Shown: piece by piece, positions 50,849 through 61,277 of the stretch
Position numbering within the stretch: the first letter of the stretch is position 1
Layout of the letters: each line of letters begins with the position of its first letter
Assembly: GCF_009193185.1 (NCBI RefSeq)
Contig: NZ_VUKF01000004.1
Coordinates: forward strand, 96,455-160,454
Source of the DNA: Georgenia thermotolerans
GTDB lineage: Bacteria > Actinomycetota > Actinomycetes > Actinomycetales > Actinomycetaceae
DNA: 64,000 nt
Reading direction: 5' to 3'
The notes under the pieces: model-generated
What the model was told of the DNA's origin: nothing
The model's input: the letters and a program-made list of their open reading frames with translations, nothing else
Databases searched by the model: none
Translations under genes and position numbers: made by a program

Positions 50849-51789
50849 GGGCGGTCCTCGGCGGGATGGGCGGGAACGAGATCGGCGGCGACGGCGGCGG
50901 CCGGGTCGACGGCGCCGTCCGGCTCCCCGGCACCGGGCGCGGGGGCGAGGTCGGCGGGCGAGGCGGGGTCGCCGTCGTACTCGTCCCCCACGGCCACCTC
51001 GCCCTCCTCGGCGCCCGACCAGCGGATGGTCAGCTCGCCCAGCGGCTCGGGCTGGTCGAAGGCCACGGCCCGCTCGCGGAAGAGCTCGAGCAGCGCCAGG
51101 AACCGCGCCACCACGACCGCGGTGGAGGCGGCGTCGGCGGTGAGGGCGCGGAAGGTCGCGGTGCGCAGCCGGCGCAGCTTCTCGACGATCAGCGCGGCCT
51201 GCTCGCGCACCGGCACGACCGGGTCGTGCACGTGGGCGATGTCGACCTGGGGCGCGCCGGGCTTGGGCGCGAACGCCCCGGCGGCGAGCCGGGCGAGCTC
51301 GTCGGGCCCGACCTGCATGACGAGCTCGGGCAGCAGCGCCGCCAGGTGGGGCTCCAGCGGCACGCTGCGCGGGTAGCTCTTGCCCTGCGCGGCCCACCGC
51401 TCCTCGAGGTGCTCGGCGACCTCCTTGAACGCCCGGTACTGCAGCAGCCGGGCGAAGAGCAGGTCGCGGGCCTCGAGCAGCTCGAGGTCGTCCTCGTCGT
51501 CGACCGTGCCGCGCGGCAGCAGCCGGGCGGCCTTGAGGTCGAGCAGGGTCGCGGCGATGACGAGGAACTCGCTGGCCTGCCCCAGGTCCCACTCGCTCTG
51601 CGCGGAGATGTAGGCGATGAACTCGTCGGTCACCTGCGCCAGCGCCACCTCGGTGATGTCGAGGCGGTGCTTGGCGATCAGGGAGAGCAGGAGGTCGAAC
51701 GGGCCGGAGAAGTTCTCCAGCTGGAGCTCGAAGGCACGGGCGCCGGTGGGCGCGGGCGCCGTCGTCGTCGCGTCAGGCCGCGTCGCCAC
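50845..51789 (-). CDS. scpA: Segregation and condensation protein A
   Basis: A 314-residue kleisin starting at GTG 51789 inside the end of parA. The N-terminus has FELQLENFSGPFDLLLSLIAKHRLDITEVALAQVTDEFIAYI, the SMC-binding helix. The C-terminal winged helix (about 215-255) is followed by an Asp/Pro/Ala-rich tail of about 55 residues, longer than usual. It bridges SMC heads. Confidence 0.95.
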   Translation of the reverse strand: MATRPDATTTAPAPTGARAFELQLENFSGPFDLLLSLIAKHRLDITEVALAQVTDEFIAYISAQSEWDLGQASEFLVIAATLLDLKAARLLPRGTVDDEDDLELLEARDLLFARLLQYRAFKEVAEHLEERWAAQGKSYPRSVPLEPHLAALLPELVMQVGPDELARLAAGAFAPKPGAPQVDIAHVHDPVVPVREQAALIVEKLRRLRTATFRALTADAASTAVVVARFLALLELFRERAVAFDQPEPLGELTIRWSGAEEGEVAVGDEYDGDPASPADLAPAPGAGEPDGAVDPAAAVAADLVPAHPAEDRP

Positions 51790-52651
51790 GGGCGATGAGC
51801 TCGCGGGCGAGGCGGCGGTACGCCTCGGCGCCGGCGTGCGACGGCGCGTAGGTGGTGATCGGCTCGTTCGCGACGGAGGCGTCGGGGAACTTCACGGTGC
51901 GGGAGATCATCGTGGTGTAGACCTTGTCGCCGAACGCCTCGCGCACCCGCTCGATGACCTCGCGGGAGTGCAGGGTGCGCAGGTCGACCATGGTGGCGAG
52001 GATGCCGTCGATGCGCAGGCGCGGGTTGATGCGGTCCTGGACCTTCTCGATGGTCTCGACGAGCAGCGCGACCCCGCGCAGCGCGAAGAACTCCGCCTCG
52101 AGCGGGATGATCACGCCGTGCGCGGCGGCCAACGCGTTGACGGTGAGCAGGCCGAGGGAGGGCTGGCAGTCGATGAGGATGACGTCGTAGTCGTCCTGGA
52201 CCGGGCGCAGCACCCGGGCGAGGGCCTGCTCGCGAGCCACCTCGTTGACGAGCTGGACCTCGGCGGCCGACAGGTCGATGTTGGCGGGCACGACGTCGAG
52301 CCCCTCGACCTCGGTGTGCTCGATGATCTCGCGCACGTCCGAGCGGGGGGTCATGAGCAGGGTGTAGATCGTCTCGTCGAGCTCGTGGGCGTTGATGCCC
52401 AGCCCGGCGGACGCGGCGCCCTGGGGGTCGAAGTCGACGATGAGGGTGCGCCGGCCGTACTCGGCGAGCGCGGCGGCGAGGTTGATCGTCGAGGTGGTCT
52501 TGCCCACGCCGCCCTTCTGGTTCGCCATGGCGATGATCCGCGCGGGCCCGTGGGTGCGGAGCGGGGCGGGCACCGGGAAGTCCTCGGCCGCGCCGTCGGG
52601 GCTCGCGCCCACTGCGGTCTGGGAGATCAGTCCTGGTTGCTCGATGCTCAC
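51773..52651 (-). CDS. ParA/Soj-family chromosome-partition-type ATPase
   Basis: A 292-residue protein from GTG 52651. Deviant Walker A KGGVGKTT at 46-53, FDPQG near 75 and a Walker B IDCQPSLG near 145. Located before scpA and near xerD, where a second ParA-like protein is common in actinobacteria; no parB follows. It probably helps in chromosome organisation together with ScpAB. The upstream frame extends into repeat array C but is unlikely to be translated. Confidence 0.9.
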   Translation of the reverse strand: MSIEQPGLISQTAVGASPDGAAEDFPVPAPLRTHGPARIIAMANQKGGVGKTTSTINLAAALAEYGRRTLIVDFDPQGAASAGLGINAHELDETIYTLLMTPRSDVREIIEHTEVEGLDVVPANIDLSAAEVQLVNEVAREQALARVLRPVQDDYDVILIDCQPSLGLLTVNALAAAHGVIIPLEAEFFALRGVALLVETIEKVQDRINPRLRIDGILATMVDLRTLHSREVIERVREAFGDKVYTTMISRTVKFPDASVANEPITTYAPSHAGAEAYRRLARELIARGDAA

Positions 52652-52731
52652 CCCGCCACGGTAGTCGACGCTCCGGGCGCTCTTGGGCCAGAAACGCCCG
52701 CGCGTCGGCAGGTGAGACGCCTCCTCCCGGC

Positions 52732-52769
52732 CGTGAGACGTCAAGTTGGGCGCGAGCGGTCAACTTGTG
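52732..52769 (+). repeat. 19-bp repeat array C (two units)
   Basis: 52732-52750 (CGTGAGACGTCAAGTTGGG) matches the consensus; 52751-52769 is a degenerate unit (CGCGAGCGGTCAACTTGTG). Forward orientation, upstream of parA and before the AbiEi-like gene. Confidence 0.85.
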
Positions 52770-52893
52770 CACCGGAGGCGGCGAGGACCGGTCCCCGCCC
52801 GCTCCCCGTCCGACGACGCCCCTGTGGCCCGGTTGTCCACACCCCTGACGCTTTCGCCGAGCCGCGGGGAGCGCACCCGCCACGATCGGACCC

Positions 52894-53826
52894 ATGCAGC
52901 TTCGACCACCCGACGAGCCCATCACGCTGAGCGCTGCGGTCGCCGCCGGGTTCAGCAAGCACGACCTCCGCGCGATGGTGCGTGAGGGCAGCCTCGTGCG
53001 CCCCTTCCGCGGTGTCTACCTCCCAGCCGAGCTCGCGAGCGACCCGAAGGCACGCGTCCGGGCGCTCAGTCTGCTCGTCCCGTCGGGGACCGCGCTGGCC
53101 CGCGAATCGGCCGCGTGGCTGCACGGCATCGACATCCGGCCCCCCGAGCGGTTCCGCGAGCCGCCGCGCCTCGAGTGTGTGAGCGACTCCGACCTCGCGC
53201 TCAACGCGATCCGCCGCCCGGAGATCAGGGGCTCACGCGGCGGGCTGCCCGCGAGCGACGTCGTCACTGTCGCCGGCGTCCCGGTGACCTCCCCCGCCCG
53301 CACGGCCCTCGACCTTGCCCGCTACGCCGAGCGGTACATGGGCCTGGCCGCCCTCGACATGTTCAGCCACCAGGGCCTGATCACCCTGGAGGAGATCGGC
53401 GAGCGGATCGCGGCGCTCCCCGGCCAGCGGTGGATCGCCCGCGCCCGCTCCGTGCACGCCCTGGCCGACCCGCGCACCGAGCTGCCCGGGGAGTCCTGGA
53501 CCCGGCTACGGCTCCACGAGGCCGGCCTGCCCATGCCGGAGCTGCAGATCCGCCTGCGCGACGGCACGGGCCGGGAGGTCTACCGGCTCGACATGGGCTA
53601 CCTCGAGCACCTCCTGGCGCTCGAGTACGACGGCGAGGAGCACCACCGCCGGACGGTCGAGCAAGCGCGGCACGACGACGCCCGCCGGTCCGACATCGAG
53701 CGGCGCTGGGGCTGGCGGACCTTCTCGTTCCACGCGGGCGATGTGCTGGGGTGGCGTCCGGTCGTCGAGGCGACGGTCATCGAGGTCCTCGGCCTGCCGC
53801 TGGTGCCGGCGCGCCGGCGCTGGTGA
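52894..53826 (+). CDS. AbiEi-like winged-helix protein with C-terminal DUF559/Vsr-like nuclease-type domain
   Basis: A 310-residue protein. The N-terminal part (about 8-100) resembles the AbiEi antitoxin-type winged helix (AAGFSKHDLRAMVREGSLVRPFRGVYLP). The C-terminal part (about 200-300) has LPGESWTRLRLHEAGLP, then VYRLDMGYLEHLLALEYDGEEHHR and WRTFSFHAGDV, the core of the DUF559 branch of PD-(D/E)XK enzymes, with D and E residues in place for a metal site. Such proteins are common orphans in actinobacteria. Function is unknown; nuclease activity is inferred. It lies between two repeat arrays and interrupts the xerD-parA neighbourhood. Confidence 0.75.
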   Translation: MQLRPPDEPITLSAAVAAGFSKHDLRAMVREGSLVRPFRGVYLPAELASDPKARVRALSLLVPSGTALARESAAWLHGIDIRPPERFREPPRLECVSDSDLALNAIRRPEIRGSRGGLPASDVVTVAGVPVTSPARTALDLARYAERYMGLAALDMFSHQGLITLEEIGERIAALPGQRWIARARSVHALADPRTELPGESWTRLRLHEAGLPMPELQIRLRDGTGREVYRLDMGYLEHLLALEYDGEEHHRRTVEQARHDDARRSDIERRWGWRTFSFHAGDVLGWRPVVEATVIEVLGLPLVPARRRW

Positions 53827-53834
53827 CCGCTGCG

Positions 53835-53910
53835 ACGTGTTTGACGTCGCATGACCTGTTTGACGCCTCGCGACCTGTTGGACGTCTCGCGCGCTACTTG
53901 ACGTCTCGCG
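53835..53910 (-). repeat. 19-bp repeat array D (four units, overlaps the xerD stop)
   Basis: Inverted units at 53835-53853, 53854-53872, 53873-53891 and 53892-53910. The last supplies GCGCGAGACGTCAAGTAG read on the minus strand, which is the final codons and stop of xerD. Confidence 0.92.
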
Positions 53911-54853
53911 CCCGGGGGTGGGCCGCGGCGTAGACCTCGCGCATCGTCTGCACGGTGACCTGGGTGTAGATCTGCGTGGTGGTCACCGACGCGTGGCCGA
54001 GCAGCTCCTGGACCACGCGGACGTCCGCGCCGCCGGCGAGCAGGTGGGTGGCGAAGGAGTGACGCAGGGTGTGCGGGGAGATCCGCTGGTCCAGCCCGGC
54101 CCGCCCGGCCGCCTGCTGCAGCACCGCCCAGGCGCTCTGCCGGCTCAGCGGGTTGCCGCGAGTGTTGAGGAACACCATCGGCGTGCCGCGCCCGGAGCGG
54201 GCCAGCGCCGGCCGGGCCCGCACCAGGTAGGCCTCGAGCGCCTCCACGGCGTAGTGCCCGACCGGCACCACTCGCTCCTTGCGGCCCTTCCCGAACAGCC
54301 GCACGGTGGCGACGTCGGCGTCGAGGGAGAGGTCGTCGACGGCCAGGCCCACCGCCTCGCTGATGCGCGCCCCGGTGCCGTAGAGCACCTCCAGCAGCGC
54401 CCGGTCCCGCAGCGGGACCGGCCCCTCCCCCAGCGACGCCGCCTCCAGCAGCCGCTCGACCTCGTCGACCGTGATCGCCTTGGGCAGCCGCTTGCCGGCC
54501 GCGGGCGGGCGGACGGCGGCGCTGGGGTCCTCGGCGGTGGCGCCCTCCTCGAGGGCGAACCGGTGCCAGCCGCGCACGGCCGTCACCGCCCGGCCCGCCG
54601 AGGAGGCGGCGAGCGCGCTGCGCCCGTCCGCGCCGGTGCGGATGACCTCGACGTAGCCGGCGACGTCGGCCTCGCGCACCTCGCCCAGCGCGTGCACCCC
54701 GCGGGTGGCGAGGTAGGCGGTGTAGCGCTCGAGGTCGCGGCGGTAGGCGGCGACGGTGTGCTCGCTCATGCCCCGCTCGACGGTGAGGTGGGCGAGGTAG
54801 TCGGCGAGCGCGCGCCCGAGGGTGCCTGGACCCGCCTGGGCCTGCGCCGTCAC
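53894..54853 (-). CDS. xerD: Site-specific tyrosine recombinase XerD
   Basis: A 319-residue protein from GTG 54853. Core-binding domain about 10-105. Catalytic set R163 (GTGARISE), K189, H261 and R264 ([12 protein letters not shown]), H287 ([11 protein letters not shown]) and nucleophile Y296. It resolves chromosome dimers with XerC at dif. The normal actinobacterial end HPRAR is followed here by DVK encoded by the 19-bp repeat. Confidence 0.95.
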   Translation of the reverse strand: MTAQAQAGPGTLGRALADYLAHLTVERGMSEHTVAAYRRDLERYTAYLATRGVHALGEVREADVAGYVEVIRTGADGRSALAASSAGRAVTAVRGWHRFALEEGATAEDPSAAVRPPAAGKRLPKAITVDEVERLLEAASLGEGPVPLRDRALLEVLYGTGARISEAVGLAVDDLSLDADVATVRLFGKGRKERVVPVGHYAVEALEAYLVRARPALARSGRGTPMVFLNTRGNPLSRQSAWAVLQQAAGRAGLDQRISPHTLRHSFATHLLAGGADVRVVQELLGHASVTTTQIYTQVTVQTMREVYAAAHPRARDVK

Positions 54854-54899
54854 GGCGCGGCCGTCCTCACGCCCGCCCTCACCGCACGCCAGCCGGGGC

Positions 54900-55946
54900 C
54901 TAGTACGGCAGCATGGGATCGACGGCCACGGCGACGAAGACGATCGTGAGGTACGTGATCGACCCGTGGAAGACCTTCATGGCGGCGAGCTTGCCGCGCT
55001 CGGGGTGCAGCGCCCGGCGGTAGAGCCGCACGCAGATGCCCAGGAACCACGCCGCGGCGACCACCGCGGCCGCGGTGTAGACCCAGCCCATCCCGGCCAC
55101 CGGGATCAGCGCCAGGGTGGCGGCCACCATGGCGGCGCCGTAGGCGAGGATCTGCCGGGCGACCCGGACGTCGTCGGCCACCACCGGGAGCATGGGCACC
55201 CCGGCGCGGGCGTAGTCCTTCTTGAACTTCATCGACAGCGGCCAGTAGTGCGGCGGCGTCCAGAAGAAGATGACGAGGAAGAGCACCAGGGCCGCCCAGT
55301 CCAGCGACCCGGTCACCGCGGACCAGCCGATGAGGACGGGCATGCACCCGGCCGCGCCGCCCCACACGATGTTCTGCGACGTCCGCCGCTTGAGGACCAG
55401 CGTGTAGAAGACCACATAGAGCAGGATCGCCGCGAGCGTCAGCCCGGCGGCGACGAGGTTGACCAGCGCCGCGAACCAGGCGATGGACACCACGCCGAGA
55501 ACTGTGGCAAATACCACGCCCTGCCGGTCGGTGAGCTCGCCCGTCACCAGCGGGCGCTGCTTGGTGCGGTTCATCAGCCGGTCGATGTCCCGGTCGATGT
55601 ACATGTTGAAGGCGTTGGCGGACCCCGCGGCGAAGGCGCCGCCCACCAGGGTCAGGAGCGTCAGCCAGGTGCCCGGCCAGCCGTCCGCGGCGACGATCAT
55701 CGTCGGGACGGTGGTGATGAGCAGCAGCTCGATGATCCGGGGCTTCGTCAGCGCCAGGTACGCCCAGAACTTCGACCGGGCGGGCCGGGCCTGGGGGTGC
55801 AGCGGCCCGGCGGACCCCGCAGGACCGGCGGCGGGTCCGGCGCCCGCCACGATGTCGGCACCCTGGGGCGCACCCTCGGCGTCCGCCACACGGGCGGCCC
55901 GCTCGGCGGCTGGCTGGGCACTGTGCACGCGATCCCTGCTTCCCAT
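54900..55946 (-). CDS. ctaB: Protoheme IX farnesyltransferase
   Basis: A 348-residue UbiA-type prenyltransferase from ATG 55946, with an Ala-rich N-terminal extension of about 55 residues. Diphosphate-binding motif [22 protein letters not shown] near 110-131, a second YYxxxK-like region, and 8-9 helices. It makes haem O from haem B. The usual position, divergent from tkt, is conserved in actinobacteria. Confidence 0.95.
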   Translation of the reverse strand: MGSRDRVHSAQPAAERAARVADAEGAPQGADIVAGAGPAAGPAGSAGPLHPQARPARSKFWAYLALTKPRIIELLLITTVPTMIVAADGWPGTWLTLLTLVGGAFAAGSANAFNMYIDRDIDRLMNRTKQRPLVTGELTDRQGVVFATVLGVVSIAWFAALVNLVAAGLTLAAILLYVVFYTLVLKRRTSQNIVWGGAAGCMPVLIGWSAVTGSLDWAALVLFLVIFFWTPPHYWPLSMKFKKDYARAGVPMLPVVADDVRVARQILAYGAAMVAATLALIPVAGMGWVYTAAAVVAAAWFLGICVRLYRRALHPERGKLAAMKVFHGSITYLTIVFVAVAVDPMLPY

Positions 55947-56211
55947 CTGCCCGGTTCGGGCGCGACGAGGGCGGAATATTGCTCCGCCCCTGGTGCTTCC
56001 ATCGTACGTGGCCCCCCGACGGCGATCGTGCCGCCCCGCGGACCGTTCCCTAGCCGTCCGTGAGCGGCGCGACAACCGGGGCCGACGTTCCACCCCACCG
56101 CCACGCCGGTAGGGTCAGAAACGTAGAGACATCGGCGCCACGCGGCCTCTCCGCGGCGCCCGCACAGGCCGAGCCCCGGACGTGCACGTCCGGACGAGGA
56201 ATCGAGGATTT

Positions 56212-58407
56212 GTGAACGCAACGCCCGCCGCGACCGATCAGAGCACCGACCTGGAGTGGTCGGACCTCGACCAGCGCGCCGTCGACACCGTCCGGGTGCT
56301 CGCCGCCGACGCCGTCCAGAAGGTCGGCAACGGCCACCCCGGCACCGCGATGTCGCTCGCGCCCGCCGCCTACCTCCTGTACCAGAAGGTCATGCGGCTG
56401 GACCCGGCGGACGAGCACTGGCTCGGCCGTGACCGCTTCGTCCTCTCCGCCGGCCACTCCTCCCTCACCCAGTACATCCAGCTCTACCTCGCTGGCATGG
56501 GCCTGGAGCTCGAGGACATCGAGGCGCTGCGCACCTGGGGCTCGAAGACCCCCGGCCACCCGGAGTACCGCCACACCAAGGGCGTGGAGATCACCACCGG
56601 CCCGCTGGGCCAGGGCATCGCCTCCGCCGTCGGCATGTCGATGGCATCGCGCCGCGAGCGGGGCCTGCTCGACCCCGACGCCGCCCCCGGCACCAGCCCC
56701 TTCGACCACCACATCTTCGTCATCGCCTCCGACGGCGACCTCGAGGAGGGCGTGAGCGGCGAGGCGTCCTCGCTGGCCGGCACCCAGCAGCTGGGCAACC
56801 TCGTCGTCATCTACGACGACAACAAGATCTCCATCGAGGACGACACCAACATCGCCTTCACCGAGGACGTGCTGGGCCGCTACGCCGCGTACGGCTGGCA
56901 CACCCAGAGCGTGGACTGGACGCACGGCGGCAGCGAGTACGCCGAGGACGTCCCCGCGCTGTGGAACGCCATCCAGGCCGCCAAGGCCGAGACCGGCCGC
57001 CCCTCGATCATCGCGCTGCGCACCATCATCGGCTGGCCGGCCCCGAACAAGCAGAACACCGGCGCCATCCACGGCTCGGCGCTCGGCGCCGACGAGGTCG
57101 CCGCCGTCAAGAAGATCCTCGGCTTCGACCCGGAGAAGTCCTTCGAGGTCGCCGACGACGTCATCGGCCACACCCGGGGCAACGCCACCGCTCGCGCCGC
57201 GGCCGCCCGCGAGCAGTGGGACGCCGCCTTCGCCGCCTGGCGCGAGCAGCACCCCGACGCCGCCGCCCTGCTCGACCGGCTGCAGGCCCGCGCCCTGCCC
57301 GAGGGCTGGGAGGCCGCGCTGCCCTCCTTCGAGGCCGGCAAGGCCGTGAGCACCCGCAAGGCCTCCGGCGAGGTCCTCTCCGCGCTGGCCGGCACGCTGC
57401 CCGAGCTGTGGGGCGGCTCCGCCGACCTGGCCGGCTCGAACAACACCACGATGAAGGGCGAGCCGTCCTTCCTGCCCGAGGACCGCGCCAGCAAGATGTT
57501 CCCGGGCAACCCCTACGGGCGCACGCTGCACTTCGGCGTCCGCGAGCACGCCATGGCCGCGGCCCTCAACGGCATCGTGCTGCACGGGCTGACCCGCCCC
57601 TACGGTGGGACGTTCCTCACCTTCTCCGACTACATGCGCCCCGCGGTCCGCCTGGCCGCGCTCATGGGCATCCCGTCGACGTTCGTGTGGACGCACGACT
57701 CCATCGGCCTGGGCGAGGACGGCCCGACCCACCAGCCGGTCGAGCACCTCTCGGCCCTGCGCGCCATCCCCGGCCTCGACGTCGTCCGCCCCGCCGACGC
57801 CGCCGAGACCGCCTGGGCCTGGCGCGGCATCCTCGAGCGCACCGACCGCCCGGCCGGGATCGTCCTGACCCGCCAGGACGTGCCCAACCCCGAGCGCGGC
57901 GAGGGCCCGGCCACGGCCGAGACCCTGGCGAGCGCCGAGGGCACGCTGCGCGGCGCCTACGTCCTCGCCGAGGCCGAGGGCGGCACCCCCGACGTCATCC
58001 TCATGGGCACCGGCTCGGAGGTGCAGCTGGCCCTGGCGGCCCGCGAGCAGCTCGCGGCCGAGGGCATCCACGCCCGCGTGGTGTCCGTGCCCAGCCAGGA
58101 GTGGTTCGCCGAGCAGGACGCCGCCTACCGCGAGGAGGTGCTGCCCGCCGCGGTGCGCGCCCGCGTCTCCGTCGAGGCCGGCATCGCGATGAGCTGGCGT
58201 CACCTGGTCGGCGACGCCGGCCGCTCGGTCTCCCTCGAGCACTACGGCGCCTCCGCCGACTACAAGGTGATCTACGAGAAGTTCGGGATCACCGCCGAGG
58301 CCGTCGCCGCCGCCGCCAAGGAGTCCATCGCGGCCGCCGAGGGCGACGCGGCGCCCTCCGGCGAGACCACCCCCACCACGGCCGGCACGGGCGACCTGCC
58401 CAAGTGA
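56212..58407 (+). CDS. tkt: Transketolase
   Basis: 731 residues from GTG 56212 (GAGG 4 bases upstream). ThDP- and substrate-binding motifs: GNGHPGTAMSLAP near 39, GDGDLEEGVSGE-type stretch (ASDGDLEEGV near 180), and HDSIGLGEDGPTHQPVEHL near 505. It transfers two-carbon units between sugar phosphates. It is the first gene of the pentose-phosphate operon, divergent from ctaB. The C-terminal 20 residues are a Thr/Pro/Ala tail. Confidence 0.97.
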   Translation: MNATPAATDQSTDLEWSDLDQRAVDTVRVLAADAVQKVGNGHPGTAMSLAPAAYLLYQKVMRLDPADEHWLGRDRFVLSAGHSSLTQYIQLYLAGMGLELEDIEALRTWGSKTPGHPEYRHTKGVEITTGPLGQGIASAVGMSMASRRERGLLDPDAAPGTSPFDHHIFVIASDGDLEEGVSGEASSLAGTQQLGNLVVIYDDNKISIEDDTNIAFTEDVLGRYAAYGWHTQSVDWTHGGSEYAEDVPALWNAIQAAKAETGRPSIIALRTIIGWPAPNKQNTGAIHGSALGADEVAAVKKILGFDPEKSFEVADDVIGHTRGNATARAAAAREQWDAAFAAWREQHPDAAALLDRLQARALPEGWEAALPSFEAGKAVSTRKASGEVLSALAGTLPELWGGSADLAGSNNTTMKGEPSFLPEDRASKMFPGNPYGRTLHFGVREHAMAAALNGIVLHGLTRPYGGTFLTFSDYMRPAVRLAALMGIPSTFVWTHDSIGLGEDGPTHQPVEHLSALRAIPGLDVVRPADAAETAWAWRGILERTDRPAGIVLTRQDVPNPERGEGPATAETLASAEGTLRGAYVLAEAEGGTPDVILMGTGSEVQLALAAREQLAAEGIHARVVSVPSQEWFAEQDAAYREEVLPAAVRARVSVEAGIAMSWRHLVGDAGRSVSLEHYGASADYKVIYEKFGITAEAVAAAAKESIAAAEGDAAPSGETTPTTAGTGDLPK

Positions 58408-58461
58408 CCGCGGTGGTCGCGCCCACCACACCTCACCATCACGGAGTCTGGAGCACACAAC

Positions 58462-59595
58462 ATGACCGAGAGCACGACTGACCGACTGGGCGAGCTGAGC
58501 AGCCAGGGCGTTTCCATCTGGCTCGACGACCTCTCGCGCGGCCGGCTCAACGGCGGCGGCCTCGCCGACCTCATCCGGACCAAGCACGTGGTGGGCGTGA
58601 CCACCAACCCGACGATCTTCGCCGGCGCCCTGGCCAAGGCCCACGACTACGACGAGCAGGTGGCCACCCTCGCGGCCGCCGGGACGAGTCTGGACGACGC
58701 GGTGCTGACCATCACCACCGACGACGTCCGTTCCGCCGCCGACCTGTTCGCCGACGTCTACCGCGACACCGACGGGCAGGACGGGCGGGTGTCGATCGAG
58801 GTCGACCCGCGCCTGGCCAAGCAGACCGACGCCACCATCGAGCAGGCCCGCCTGCTGTGGCGCACGGTCGACCGGCCCAACACCATGGTGAAGATCCCGG
58901 CCACCCTCGAGGGGCTGCCCGCGATCACCAAGGCGATCAGCGAGGGCATCAGCGTCAACGTCACGCTGATCTTCTCCCTCGACCGCTACCGCGCCGTCGC
59001 CAACGCCTACCTCGACGGCCTCGAGCAGGCCCACCGCGCCGGCGTCGACCTGAGCACCGTCCGCTCCGTGGCGTCCTTCTTCGTCTCCCGCGTGGACACC
59101 GAGATCGACAAGCGCCTCGACGCCATCGGCACCGAGGAGGCCGCGGCCCTCAAGGGCAAGGCCGGCATCGCCAACGCCCGCCTCGCCTTCGAGGCCTACG
59201 AGGAGATCTTCTCCACCCCGCGCTGGGAGGAGCTGGCCGCGGCCGGCGCCCACCCCCAGCGCCCGCTGTGGGCCTCGACCGGCGTGAAGGACCCGGCCTA
59301 CCCGGACACGATGTACGTCGACGAGCTCGTGGTCGACGGCGTCGTCAACACCATGCCGGAGAAGACCATGCAGGCGGTCGCCGACCACGCGGACCTGCGC
59401 GGCGACACCGTCCACGGCACCTACGACGACGCCCGCGCGCTGCTCGACGAGCTCGAGCGGCTCGGGGTCTCCTACACCGACGTCACCGACGTGCTGGAGG
59501 CCGAGGGCGTCGAGAAGTTCGAGAAGAGCTGGACCGAGCTCCTCGAGACCGTCACCGCCGCCCTCGACCGTGCGGGGCAGGCGGTCGCGAAGTGA
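58462..59595 (+). CDS. tal: Transaldolase
   Basis: A 377-residue protein with GGAG 8 bases before ATG 58462. The Schiff-base lysine K144 is in TMVKIPAT, with TTNPTIF near 47-53. It is of the long actinobacterial type. It forms sedoheptulose 7-phosphate/erythrose 4-phosphate interchange products with transketolase. The next gene overlaps by 4 bases. Confidence 0.97.
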   Translation: MTESTTDRLGELSSQGVSIWLDDLSRGRLNGGGLADLIRTKHVVGVTTNPTIFAGALAKAHDYDEQVATLAAAGTSLDDAVLTITTDDVRSAADLFADVYRDTDGQDGRVSIEVDPRLAKQTDATIEQARLLWRTVDRPNTMVKIPATLEGLPAITKAISEGISVNVTLIFSLDRYRAVANAYLDGLEQAHRAGVDLSTVRSVASFFVSRVDTEIDKRLDAIGTEEAAALKGKAGIANARLAFEAYEEIFSTPRWEELAAAGAHPQRPLWASTGVKDPAYPDTMYVDELVVDGVVNTMPEKTMQAVADHADLRGDTVHGTYDDARALLDELERLGVSYTDVTDVLEAEGVEKFEKSWTELLETVTAALDRAGQAVAK

Positions 59596-61277
59596 GCGCA
59601 CCTGCCGCCACGGTGGCGTGGGCGGGGCCGGACGGCGGTGCCCTCATCGAGGTCACCGCCACCGGCGACGCCGCCCACGCCGTCGCGGCGCGCGTGCCGG
59701 CGCTGGTGGCCGAGCAGGTGGCGAGCCGACTCGCCGCCCAGGACCCCACCCTGTGGGGTCCGGCCGCGGAGGCCGAGGCGCGGGTGCGCCTGGCCTGGAC
59801 GGCGCTGCCCGACACCTCCCGCCCGCTCCTGGAGCCGCTGGCCGCGCTGCGCGCCGAGCTGGCCGCCGAGGGGATCGACCGGGTGGTCCTGGCCGGCATG
59901 GGCGGGTCGTCGCTGGCGCCCGAGGTGCTCGCCGGCACCGCCGGCGCGCAGCTGACGGTGCTCGACTCCACCGACCCCGAGCAGGTCCACCGCGCCCTGG
60001 AGGGCGACCTGCGCGCCACGGTCCTCGTCGTGTCCTCGAAGTCGGGGACCACGGTGGAGACCGACTCCCAGCGCCGCACCATCGAGGCGGCGTTCACCGC
60101 CGCCGGGCTGGACGCGGCCCGCCACATCGTCGTCGTCACCGACCCGGGCTCCCCGCTCGAGGCGGCGGCCAGGGCCGCCGGGTACCGGGCCGTGTTCACC
60201 GCCGACCCGCACGTGGGCGGCCGGTTCTCGGCGCTGACGGCGTTCGGGCTCGTGCCCGCGGCGCTGGCCGGGGTCGACGTCGCCCAGGTGCTCGACGACG
60301 CCGCCGCCGTCGCCCCGTTCTTCGCCGAGGACTCCGAGGCCAACCCGGCGCTCGTCCTCGGCGCCGCGCTGGCCGGCACCGACCCCCTGCGCGGCAAGGT
60401 CGTCCTGCGCGACGCCGGGTCGGGCCTGTTCCACCTCGGGGACTGGGCCGAGCAGCTTCTCGCGGAGTCCACCGGCAAGGCCGGCACCGGCCTGCTGCCC
60501 GTCGTCGTCGGCGCCGACGCCCCCGAGCTCGCCGCGCCCGCCGCGGACGTGCTGCCCGTGGTGCTCCTGCCGCTGACGGACGAGACCGACGAGGGTGGGG
60601 AGGACGCCGGCGCCGCCGCGCGCACCGAGGTCACCGTCGCCGGCACCCTCGGCGGCACGCTGCTGCTGTGGGAGCATGCGGTGGCCGTGGCCGGCCGCCT
60701 GCTCGGCATCAACCCCTTCGACCAGCCCGACGTCGAGGCCGCCAAGGCGGCCGCGCGCGGGCTGCTCGAGCAGACCCCGGCGCCCGAACCGCCGGCGTTC
60801 ACCGACTCCGGCGTGGAGGTCCGCGGCCCCGCGGACCTGCTGGCCGGGGCCACCACGGTGGCCGAGGCGGTCGGGAACCTGCTGGGCCGGCTCGGCCCGG
60901 ACGGCTACCTCGCCGTCATGGCCTACCTGGACCGGGAGGGCCGGGCCGCCGACACCCTCGCCGGGGTGCGCGCCGCCCTGGCCGCCCGCACCGGCCGGCC
61001 GGTCACCTTCGGCTGGGGCCCGCGGTTCCTGCACTCCACCGGGCAGCTGCACAAGGGGGGCCCGGCGGTCGGGGTCTTCCTGCAGCTGACCGGGACCGCC
61101 CGCCACCCGGTACAGATCCCCGGCCGCGACTTCGACTTCGCTACCCTCATCTCCGCCCAGGCCGCGGGCGACGCCGCCGTGCTCACCGAGCGCGGCCGTC
61201 CCGTGCTGCGCCTGCACGTGACCAACGCTGACGCGCTCGCCTGGCTGGCGGGCGTTCTGGAAGGGCCGGCAGCATGA
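59592..61277 (+). CDS. pgi: Glucose-6-phosphate isomerase
   Basis: A 561-residue protein from GTG 59592 overlapping tal (GTGA). SIS domains: [14 protein letters not shown] near 106, [11 protein letters not shown] near 149 and a late IQLHKGG-like [15 protein letters not shown]. It interconverts glucose 6-phosphate and fructose 6-phosphate. It overlaps zwf by 4 bases. It belongs to the divergent actinobacterial Pgi subgroup that travels with tal and zwf. Confidence 0.94.
   Translation: MSAPAATVAWAGPDGGALIEVTATGDAAHAVAARVPALVAEQVASRLAAQDPTLWGPAAEAEARVRLAWTALPDTSRPLLEPLAALRAELAAEGIDRVVLAGMGGSSLAPEVLAGTAGAQLTVLDSTDPEQVHRALEGDLRATVLVVSSKSGTTVETDSQRRTIEAAFTAAGLDAARHIVVVTDPGSPLEAAARAAGYRAVFTADPHVGGRFSALTAFGLVPAALAGVDVAQVLDDAAAVAPFFAEDSEANPALVLGAALAGTDPLRGKVVLRDAGSGLFHLGDWAEQLLAESTGKAGTGLLPVVVGADAPELAAPAADVLPVVLLPLTDETDEGGEDAGAAARTEVTVAGTLGGTLLLWEHAVAVAGRLLGINPFDQPDVEAAKAAARGLLEQTPAPEPPAFTDSGVEVRGPADLLAGATTVAEAVGNLLGRLGPDGYLAVMAYLDREGRAADTLAGVRAALAARTGRPVTFGWGPRFLHSTGQLHKGGPAVGVFLQLTGTARHPVQIPGRDFDFATLISAQAAGDAAVLTERGRPVLRLHVTNADALAWLAGVLEGPAA

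Noticed and set aside
56050..59601. A 1183-residue open frame on the minus strand opposite tkt and tal
   Set aside because: It is antisense to two clear enzyme genes. Long antisense frames are common at this GC content and the sequence has no domain.
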